Part shown: positions 1 through 7,214 of the stretch, one piece after another
How the letters are laid out: every line of letters starts with the position of its first letter
Numbering within the stretch: the stretch's first letter is position 1
Source: Verrucomicrobiota bacterium
GTDB lineage: Bacteria; Verrucomicrobiota; Verrucomicrobiia; Verrucomicrobiales; Akkermansiaceae
DNA: 64,000 nucleotides
Assembly (NCBI GenBank): GCA_026397725.1
Contig: JAPLUI010000119.1
Location: 84,617 to 148,616, forward strand
Reading direction: 5' to 3'
The notes under the pieces: generated by a model
Database searches by the model: none
What the model saw: only the letters and a program-made list of their open reading frames with translations
Told to the model about the DNA's origin: nothing
Translations under genes and position numbers: made by a program

Positions 1-3000
1 TGCCGCCGGAAGGATTGGTGATGGTGACATCGAGGCTCGAGATGTCATAGGCACCGAAGGGATCGCTCGCGGTGGCACGGAAATAGGCCTTTTTGCCGTT
101 GTTGACGCCGCTGATCAGCGAGCCGCCCGGATAGGGCGCGTCATAGATACCATAAGAATCCACCGTGATCACCGTGGAAGTCGGCAGGCTGATCGCGGAT
201 GGTTTGGTGGTGCTGTCATAATCGATGGCGAAACTCACGCCGCTTTGGCCGTTGGCAATGTCCAGATAGATAAATTCGCCAATCGCCACGGTGGTGGCCG
301 AAGCGAGCGATCCGGACCATGTCAGCGTGCCCGTCGGCGAGGTGCCCGCGTAGGTGGGACTGGTGAGCGTGGCGAAGGTGGTGGCGCCCGCGTAGGTCGT
401 GCCCTTCTTGAGCGTGGCGGTCACGGCGGGCGTGGCGGGCATGGTGCCGGTGATTCCTGATAGATAAGTGGTCAGCCCGATGGTGCCGCCCGCCGGCATG
501 GTGAAGGCCTTGGCCATCGCCGGAGCCTGGGTGAAGGTGACCGGTGTGCTGGCGGATGTGGCGGGTTTCAACGACACCCCGCCGGCGCAGCTTCGCAAGC
601 TGCTCCTGGTGCCGCTTCCGGTCCAGGTCAAGGTGACGGTGGCGGTGCCTGCGGTGGACGATTGGGCCGCGCCCGCGGTATCGGTGAACGGTCTTGCCGA
701 CCAGAGTCCGGCAGGCGTGTAGACGGCTGTCGATCTGCCATCCACCACACCGAACACCGTCTGACCGGTGCCGGAGGCGACGGCTACCGAAATGTTGGCA
801 GTGGTCGAAGTGCCGGATGCATAGATGCCCAATGGCGTGGTTTGATGCACGCCCGCATAGGTGACTGCACCCACCACGGCACCAGCAGTCAAGGCGGCGC
901 TCCAAGTGACGGACAAGGAGTTGGCACCCGTTGGCGGATTGAGCAAGCGATAAATATACATGCGCCCGGATCCGGAGTTGGTGGTGGCGGTGGTTCCCAC
1001 CTGGGTCAGCGTCTGGCCACCATAGGTGACGCCGGTGGCTGAAACCGTCTGGCTGTCATGGTTCCGATAAGATATTCCGACCATCAGGATCCGGTTGCTG
1101 CCAGTGGTGCCCGAGTTATAGCTATATGACAAGCTGGAGGCGCTTTGGGTTGCGTTGGCTGACGCCGCGGCACCCACCACGGTGATGGTGGAGGAGCCGG
1201 CAGTTAGAGCAGCCGTGGTGGTGGTCGTGCCATCGGCGGTGGCCACCGGATCCGCGCGGTCCAAAGCCTGGCTCGGATCGCTCAGATAGAGTTTTTTCAC
1301 GGGGGTGGCGGCGACGACCGATGCGGTCGCGCTGGCGGTGAGGCCGGTCACCGAGTTGGTATAACTCGCGGTGAGGCCGTTGCCGGGCAGCGCGTAGAGC
1401 GTGCCATCCTGCACGCCGGAGCCGGAGGTGGTGGACGATGGCAGTTGGGAGGCATTGGTGAAGATTCCGGTATTGACACCCGTTTCGGTGAGCGTAACCG
1501 TTTGCATATCTCCGGTGGTGGGGTCCTGCACGAGAACGGTGACGGTTTGGATCGTGGTGGCGCTGGTGTTGGCCGCCGCGTCGGTGAGTTTCAGATAGAT
1601 CCCGCCATTGGCCGGATAGGTGGCAACCGTGGTCCCGCCCGTATCGGTGAACACCACACTGGGAGGAGTCGCCCCGGCGGGCACGGTGGTGGTGGTGGTG
1701 GCCGTGATCGCCTGACCGCCGGCCGTGGTGGTGGCCAGGTTGACGATGGAGGTGGTGCCCACATTGACCGTGACCCGGTATTTCACTTCGCTATAAGATC
1801 CCGGAGCAATGGTGGCCAAGGTATATCCCGTTTCATCCACCGGGAACTTGGTGGCCGGCAGGGTGTTGTCCGCCACCGCCGCGCTGTTCACCGTGGTGCT
1901 TGCCGCCACATAGGTCACGGTGGCTGGCAAGGTGTCGAGCACAATGGTGTTGTCGAGATCGACCACCCCCTCGTTGGCGACGCGGATGGTGTATTCCAAG
2001 GTATCGCCCGGATCGATCTGGCCGTTGCTGTTGGCATCGACCACGAGTTTGGCGGTCTTGGTCATGGCCGGCTGGGGGAACGGCACGATGGTGGTGCCGA
2101 GATCCAGATAGGGACTACCCGGCCCGGCCTTGGAGGGATCCTCGCCCCACGCGGAAGCCAGGCGGGTGCCGTCGGTGGTGAAAATCCGGGCCCCGGTCAT
2201 GTCATTGTCGGCGGTGTCATAGACCCGGATCGACTGCCATTTGGCCACCGTGTAGGAAATATCATATTTGGCATTGTTAGGTGCGGTGTTGGCCCCGCTG
2301 GCGAGGTTGCCGGAATAGTTGACATAGACCGTGGTATTGGCGGTGGGGGTGACCCACACCGGGCTGCCGTTCTGATCGGGCTTGGTATTGGAGCCGGTGG
2401 TGTCCGAGCCGGGTCCCCACGGCACGATGAGGCCGGTGGTGAGGTAGCCCTCGGGCAGCAGCGCGTAGCCCCAGTCATGGGTCTGGTTGGAAGACGCGGC
2501 GGCACCGCTGTCGTTGGTTCCAACGGCATAAAACAACTCGCCGGCGGCGGTATAGAAATGGCCGCCGGAATTCATCGGCATCGTGAACTGATAGGTGCCG
2601 TTGGCGGGCACGCTGAAGGTTCCGGTGCCGCTGGCCGTCTCGTAGGTGACCGTGATGGACGCGACGTTCGGGTTGTAGAGGAAAATGTTATGGGTTTCGG
2701 AGGCCAGCGTGGTGCCCACCGGCGCATAATAACTCGCGCCCCAGAGGTTCGTCGGCCGGATCGCGAAGGTGCGGCTTTCATAGGTTGAGCCGATGTCCCC
2801 GGTCAACTCCTGGACTTGGACGGGTTTGGTCGCCGTGACCGTGGCACCGGCCCTGACTCCGCCGTTGACAAACATGGAATCGCCGAGATTGAGGATCTTG
2901 GTGACATCGACCGTGCCATTGCCATCGGAATCCACTTGAACGGTCGTGTTGTCCTGGGAAGCGATGATATGCAGGGAGGAATACTCGAACAATTGCGCGG

Positions 3001-3619
3001 CGCTGTCGGTGGTGGTTCCCACCGGGATCTTGAAGGCGGTGCCGTATTTCCGGGTGTCATAGACTTCCGAGGCGGTGCAGAGCACGGTACCCGGAACCGT
3101 GGCCCACGCGGCGCGGGTCACGGCGATGGCGGCGGTCGCCGCGATGCGGTCGCGGCCATCGTAGGCCAGGGTCGCGGCGCTGCGCGGCAGGTTGACGGCA
3201 TTCTGCAACTTGATCACCGCGCCGGCGGGCAGAATATTGGTTGGATAGCCGGGGGGCTGGCCGTGCGCCGGATTGCCGTCGCCCCAGATTTGGGTGTTGG
3301 TTTGGGTGGGATTGGCCAAATCCGCCTCATAGCCGTCCTCCCATTGGTCGAATACGATGATGGTTCCGGCGGTCGGCACCACGATGGAGATGGTGGACTT
3401 GATCTGGTTGCCCACGGCGGTTCCGCTCGTGTTGATCGCCTTGAGTGACGTCTGGAGATCCGTTTCAGGAAATGGCACGAAAAATGTTTGCTTCATGGTC
3501 GGCAGGGCCGCCGCCGGCAACTGGGACAGCAACAGGGCAAGGGCCACCAGCCGACCCGCGAGGAGGATCGAATGCGGCGAGGCTCCTTGAAGGCAGGCAA
3601 TGGGATTCTTGATTTTCAT
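1..3619 (-). CDS. Large secreted protein with DUF11-type repeat (partial, runs off left edge)
   Basis: The frame is open from the ATG at 3619 to the window edge, giving at least 1206 residues; the C-terminus lies outside. The first ~40 residues are a long signal peptide: a basic start (MKIKN), a hydrophobic stretch (LVALALLLSQLP) and an AAALP cleavage region. Next comes a Verrucomicrobia-typical N-terminal module with DQWEDGYEADL near residue 75. About residues 505-600 hold a clear DUF11 (isopeptide/CNA-B-like surface repeat) unit, with DANSNGQIDPGDTLEYTI followed by a threonine-rich beta repeat. The rest is Thr/Ser/Gly-rich, as in extracellular adhesin-like proteins. The role is probably cell-surface or extracellular structure; no catalytic motif was seen. 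The left end reads in the same frame, so no frameshift was detected. Confidence 0.8.
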   Translation of the reverse strand, partial: MKIKNPIACLQGASPHSILLAGRLVALALLLSQLPAAALPTMKQTFFVPFPETDLQTSLKAINTSGTAVGNQIKSTISIVVPTAGTIIVFDQWEDGYEADLANPTQTNTQIWGDGNPAHGQPPGYPTNILPAGAVIKLQNAVNLPRSAATLAYDGRDRIAATAAIAVTRAAWATVPGTVLCTASEVYDTRKYGTAFKIPVGTTTDSAAQLFEYSSLHIIASQDNTTVQVDSDGNGTVDVTKILNLGDSMFVNGGVRAGATVTATKPVQVQELTGDIGSTYESRTFAIRPTNLWGASYYAPVGTTLASETHNIFLYNPNVASITVTYETASGTGTFSVPANGTYQFTMPMNSGGHFYTAAGELFYAVGTNDSGAAASSNQTHDWGYALLPEGYLTTGLIVPWGPGSDTTGSNTKPDQNGSPVWVTPTANTTVYVNYSGNLASGANTAPNNAKYDISYTVAKWQSIRVYDTADNDMTGARIFTTDGTRLASAWGEDPSKAGPGSPYLDLGTTIVPFPQPAMTKTAKLVVDANSNGQIDPGDTLEYTIRVANEGVVDLDNTIVLDTLPATVTYVAASTTVNSAAVADNTLPATKFPVDETGYTLATIAPGSYSEVKYRVTVNVGTTSIVNLATTTAGGQAITATTTTTVPAGATPPSVVFTDTGGTTVATYPANGGIYLKLTDAAANTSATTIQTVTVLVQDPTTGDMQTVTLTETGVNTGIFTNASQLPSSTTSGSGVQDGTLYALPGNGLTASYTNSVTGLTASATASVVAATPVKKLYLSDPSQALDRADPVATADGTTTTTAALTAGSSTITVVGAAASANATQSASSLSYSYNSGTTGSNRILMVGISYRNHDSQTVSATGVTYGGQTLTQVGTTATTNSGSGRMYIYRLLNPPTGANSLSVTWSAALTAGAVVGAVTYAGVHQTTPLGIYASGTSTTANISVAVASGTGQTVFGVVDGRSTAVYTPAGLWSARPFTDTAGAAQSSTAGTATVTLTWTGSGTRSSLRSCAGGVSLKPATSASTPVTFTQAPAMAKAFTMPAGGTIGLTTYLSGITGTMPATPAVTATLKKGTTYAGATTFATLTSPTYAGTSPTGTLTWSGSLASATTVAIGEFIYLDIANGQSGVSFAIDYDSTTKPSAISLPTSTVITVDSYGIYDAPYPGGSLISGVNNGKKAYFRATASDPFGAYDISSLDVTITNPSGG

Positions 3620-3825
3620 GGGACAAAGGGCTATGGCAACCGGTAGCCAGTTGCCCGAACCATGCAATGACGGCGGCAAATAGCTGCGTTGGGGAAGCCA
3701 ACGCGGAGAATGTCTAACATTCCCCCCAGCACAAGACATTTTTCAAATAATATTTTCAAGACCGGGAGGTGTCCGGGTTCACCGGCGGTTGTGCCGGCCA
3801 CTGCGGCGGGGATGGTCCCGCCGGG
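3620..3825. other. Intergenic region upstream of the DUF11 gene
   Basis: This stretch holds the promoter side of the minus-strand secreted gene and the left flank of the TIR element. There is an A/T-rich patch at about 3735-3765 (ttttcaaataatattttcaa) that could serve as a promoter, but no clear -35/-10 pair could be assigned. No gene seen. Confidence 0.4.
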
Positions 3826-4019
3826 CATGCGCGTCAAGTTAAGGGAAATGTGATCCCTGTTACCGACAGTGACCCGCAACAGCAGTCCCTAACAGGACAT
3901 CCTGCGGTCCGATCGGACCGCAGGATGTCCAGGTAGGGTGGGGATTGTGACGAGGTTGAGCGTAAATTCGCGAGGAACTTACCGGTACAAGGCGTCAGGT
4001 CCTTAACTTGGCGGGCATG
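3826..4019 (+). repeat. TIR element copy 1 (MITE-like, 194 bp)
   Basis: The ends are imperfect inverted repeats of about 19 bp: left CATGCGCGTCAAGTTAAGG and right CCTTAACTTGGCGGGCATG, with two mismatches when paired. The centre (3895-3930) is a perfect 36-bp palindrome with the core CGGTCCGATCGGACCG. The same sequence recurs in inverse orientation at 61000-61194, and one end recurs at 15491-15532. The element is flanked by an 11-bp direct repeat, GTCCCGCCGGG, at 3815-3825 and 4020-4030. There is no coding capacity. It looks like a non-autonomous mobile element; the transposase that moves it is not in this window. Confidence 0.8.
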
Positions 4020-4218
4020 GTCCCGCCGGGGGCCTCGCCATGATGGTTGCGGGCACCGCCAAAGTCCGGCCATGCACGGGTCTGGCGGCCTTCGTTGCGC
4101 ATGAAGTCGGCGACGATTTTGCCCGAAGTCAGCGCCGCCCGCCCGCTTGATGCAGGAGCCGGACCGGAACAAGGCACCGGGCGGCCTGTTCACCAGCGGG
4201 TGGGGGACATTAGGCGGA

Positions 4219-4773
4219 TCACGGCTGTGGCGCCCGGTAGATTTTCGGGACGAAGTCGGGCGGGGTCTTCATTTCAAACAAGTCCTCGCCCACCTGCACC
4301 AGGTGCCAGCCATGCGCCAACACCGCTTGCCGGGCTGCCGCACTGCCCTCCACATAAGCCACCATGCCCTGGAACTCCTTCTCCCGATGCTCCGGCATCC
4401 AGTGGAAAAGGCTGTCCATTTTCCGCTTCATCTGCTCGATGGTCGCCAGGTCCAGACTGCTCTTGACCTCCACCATCATCCCTTGGCTCGTCTCGCCATT
4501 GCGATAGGCCAAGACATCGTACTCCTGACTCTCCCCGCCTTTGACCACCGAAAACCGGGGGGTGACCGCCTCCATGCCAAACTCTGTCCGCAGGATGCGC
4601 TCGATGGAAGAAAAGGCCAGCCCTTCCGCGAAAGCCCCGAATTTGTTCCCCAGCCCGCCAATCTGCTTGCCAAGTTCCTTGAGCTGGCGGTCCGTCTCCT
4701 TTACAATGCGGTCCGTCTCCCGTTGGGAGATCGCGGTGGATTCGATGAATTGCTTGAGTTCGACGGTGGACAT
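4219..4773 (-). CDS. Coiled-coil plus PD-(D/E)XK nuclease-like protein (DUF3782-like)
   Basis: 184 residues from the ATG at 4773; a GTG five codons upstream (4788) is an alternative start. Residues ~5-50 form a charged heptad-like coiled coil (RETDRIVKETDRQLKELGKQ). Residues ~60-160 show the pattern of PD-(D/E)XK nuclease-like DUF3782 proteins: an acidic strand EYDVLAYRNG followed by MMVEVKSSL, where the E-x-K pair fits the active-site motif. The family is common in cyanobacteria and other bacteria rich in mobile DNA, and its substrate is unknown. The gene stands alone, between the TIR element and an IS4 remnant, so it may be part of accessory DNA. Confidence 0.7.
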   Translation of the reverse strand: MSTVELKQFIESTAISQRETDRIVKETDRQLKELGKQIGGLGNKFGAFAEGLAFSSIERILRTEFGMEAVTPRFSVVKGGESQEYDVLAYRNGETSQGMMVEVKSSLDLATIEQMKRKMDSLFHWMPEHREKEFQGMVAYVEGSAAARQAVLAHGWHLVQVGEDLFEMKTPPDFVPKIYRAPQP

Positions 4774-5156
4774 GCCGGATGTTCGCACCCACCCGCGGCC
4801 TTGTCAAGGGGGGCACGGCTGGACGGGTCGGCCGTCCGTTGTCCGTGGTCCTGAAATTTGGGAATGGAAACCGCGGATAAGATTTGGGGAGGGTTGCGTA
4901 AAAAAGGTGATGCACCTGAAAGAGTTATACCGTCTTCACAGATAATTGAGAATCTGAAATCCGCAGTTCTCAACATGCTGTCCGGCAAAGAACCTGGCGG
5001 GCGGGTGTGGAACCGGAAATTCGCCCGTCCGGTTCTGAGGGAGCGCGGACCTGCTGTCCGCATGCCCATGGTGAGAGCAAGGGAAGACTGCAAGGCTTCC
5101 GCTTCCGCGTCCCATGGGCATGGTGGGCGAGACGCCAAATGCTGTCCACTTAGCAA
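4774..5156. other. Intergenic region with nested inverted repeats
   Basis: No gene is visible. It contains a 6-bp hairpin, GCGGAC / GTCCGC (5045-5050 and 5056-5061), directly followed by a perfect 11-bp inverted repeat, CATGCCCATGG (5061-5071) and CCATGGGCATG (5112-5122). This may be an end of the adjacent IS remnant or a REP-type palindrome. Confidence 0.5.
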
Positions 5157-5887
5157 ATCATGACAATGGTATCGCGTTTTCTGGTGGTGGGTTTGGTGCC
5201 CTGCTTTCGGACCGTGAATTTGGGCCGCCGCTTCTGCTTGATACATCGTTGGGTGCTGCGTCCGCGACTGCTGCTGGTTTTGGTATTGCCGATGTCCTCG
5301 CGCATCCTCGCGAATACGGCGGCTCTGGCCTCAGGGGGAAAATGACAGGACCGGGCCTGCCTGCGTGGATCTGATGATTTGGATGCTGTCCTCGTAGCTC
5401 AGCTTGTCCGGGTCAATCTTTTGGTCCAGAGCCGCCTGGGCCATCATTTTGCGCACCAGGTAGTGGGCCAGGATCATGCCCCAGAATTCCTGCCTGACCA
5501 GTTCGGGCTTCTTGCTGCGCAGTGTGATTCTGTCCTTGCGCAGGATGGTTTTGGTTTCCTTGATCGTGATCTCGATCTCCCAACGCTGGGGATAAAGAGC
5601 AGCGAGTTCCCTGGCGCTGGCCTGCGCCGGATCCAGAATCGTGGTGATGAGTCGGTAGACCTCGTCTTGAAAGCCGGTCGCACCCGGATCCTTGATCCGG
5701 TATTCGATTACCCTCACGATGAGCGCCTCGCGACCCTTGCGCCGTTGGTCATCCGGCAGCCATTCGGCCAGCCAGGAGCCATCGGGAAGATTCTTGTCGC
5801 ATTCCTCGACGACAGCCCGGACCGCCGGGAGGGGGTAACACAGCGACAGCACCCCGACGCTAAGATGTTCGATGGCAGCCGCGGACA
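5157..5887 (-). mobile_element. IS4-type transposase remnant (5'-truncated/internally deleted, frameshifted)
   Basis: The longest intact piece is 5331-5852. It reads like the C-terminal half of a DDE transposase of the IS4 group: DGSWLAEWLPDD, then YPQRWEIEITIKETK with the conserved Y-(x)-RWEIE...KE.K signature that carries the catalytic Glu. The frame stops at 5331-5333, but correcting one base in the G run at 5334-5338 continues the frame through RKQGTKPTTRKRD to a TAA near 5157, a normal IS4 C-terminus. Upstream, AAIEHLSVGVLS resembles an IS4 N-terminus joined directly to the C-terminal half, so the middle with the first catalytic Asp residues is missing. It is non-functional. Confidence 0.75.
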
Positions 5888-6019
5888 GCCGGGTTCAACG
5901 GGATGGAATGATCTAACGCGCGGCTTGGCGGCGGGCAGCATGCCAGCGGCACAGTGGTCCGGGCATCCTGCCTACCCGTGCATCGACCAAACCAACTGAA
6001 CCGGATTGGGCACCCGCCC

Positions 6020-7027
6020 CTACTTCCGGCACTTGTTGAGCAAGCCGGCGAGGAACCAGGTGATCTGGGCGAGCGCATCGCAGTGGATCGAGGCCTCCAG
6101 CGCGGCGAGATCGCGGCGGCTTTCCTCCAACAAGGCGAGCGCAGTATCGACGGCGCTTTCGATGGACCCTTCATATTCGGCGATGCCGACGAGCACCGGC
6201 AGATCCAGCGGTTCCTGATCGAGGATGCGTTTGTTGAGCTTGGTACGCTGGGATTCGGACGCGGCTTCCAGCAGGTTGAGGATGGGCAGGGTGAGTTTGC
6301 CCTTGGCCAAATCCGTGCGCAAGGTCTTGCCGACGACTTCCTCGGCTCCCACCAGATCGAGGCAATCGTCATAGATCTGATAGGCAGTGCCGAGCTTCAT
6401 GCCATACCTGTAGAGCCTGGCCTCGGTGTTGGCATCGACGCCGGAGAGGTTGCCGGCGAGGCCGGTGGCGGCGGCAAAGAGGACCCCGGTTTTCATTTCA
6501 ATGATGCGGAAATAATCCTCCTTGGAGAGCGAGAGGTCGAAGCGGCGCTGGGTCTGGATCATTTCGCCCTGGCAGACTTCGCGGGCGGAATTGCCGACCT
6601 TGCGGCAGATGTCGATGCTGTTGAAATCGGTGGCCAGCGTCAGGGCATGGGAAAACAGGGCATCACCGAGCAATACCGAGAGGGCATTGCCCCATTTGGC
6701 ATTGGCGGTGGGGACCATGCGGCGGGTGTTGGCACCATCCATGATGTCGTCATGGACCAGGGTGGCCATGTGGATGAGTTCCAGAATGACGCCGATCTTG
6801 AGGTGTCGGTCATTGACGCCGCCGGTGGCCCCACCGGCGAGAATGGCCAGGGCGGGGCGGATGCGCTTGCCGGAGGTGTTGCAGACGTAATCGACGTAGG
6901 GCTCAACGGCAGGATCAAAGGCACGGATTTGCTCACGAATGGAGACCTCGACCCGCTCGAGTTCCGGGCGGACGAGATCGAAAGGGAACAGATCGCTGCG
7001 AGCGGGCGTGGTGGGTCTGGCGGCCAT
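6020..7027 (-). CDS. Trans-isoprenyl (polyprenyl) diphosphate synthase
   Basis: 335 residues from the ATG at 7027. It condenses allylic diphosphates with isopentenyl diphosphate and probably makes the quinone side chain. The first aspartate-rich motif is LVHDDIMDGAN and the second is YDDCLDL, both complete DDxxD motifs. GKRIRPALAIL is the substrate-binding K-x-R-P signature near the N-terminus. The length matches octaprenyl/heptaprenyl/solanesyl synthases (IspB/HepT/SdsA); chain length cannot be read with confidence. The residue upstream of the first DDxxD is not bulky, which favours long-chain products. It is divergent from the lipoprotein gene at 7215, with a shared upstream region of 187 bp. 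Confidence 0.9.
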   Translation of the reverse strand: MAARPTTPARSDLFPFDLVRPELERVEVSIREQIRAFDPAVEPYVDYVCNTSGKRIRPALAILAGGATGGVNDRHLKIGVILELIHMATLVHDDIMDGANTRRMVPTANAKWGNALSVLLGDALFSHALTLATDFNSIDICRKVGNSAREVCQGEMIQTQRRFDLSLSKEDYFRIIEMKTGVLFAAATGLAGNLSGVDANTEARLYRYGMKLGTAYQIYDDCLDLVGAEEVVGKTLRTDLAKGKLTLPILNLLEAASESQRTKLNKRILDQEPLDLPVLVGIAEYEGSIESAVDTALALLEESRRDLAALEASIHCDALAQITWFLAGLLNKCRK

Positions 7028-7214
7028 GGGGGTGCGTCGGCCCCAGCATTCACCGAAGCGGGCAGTTCCGCAACCCCGATATTCAAACCGGGGCAAGAAT
7101 TGGCGGCAGGCGGAGGGTCGGCGGCGCCGGAATGAACCACCCGGAAAATTTTTTTTCACTGCCGGGGCGATTGTACTTGCGTGCGGAGGCGGCTGGCCTA
7201 GGCTAAATGCCGCT
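7028..7214. promoter_or_regulatory. Divergent intergenic region between prenyl synthase and lipoprotein genes
   Basis: 187 bp separate two divergent start codons. The candidate for the plus-strand gene is ttttttcactgccggggcgattgtacttgcgt around 7148-7180, but no consensus -35/-10 pair is convincing. Both promoters are expected here. Confidence 0.35.

Noticed and set aside
216..2781. Several His- or Pro-rich open frames inside the DUF11 gene
   Set aside because: Composition of shadow frames in a GC-rich gene; the minus-strand DUF11 frame explains the region.
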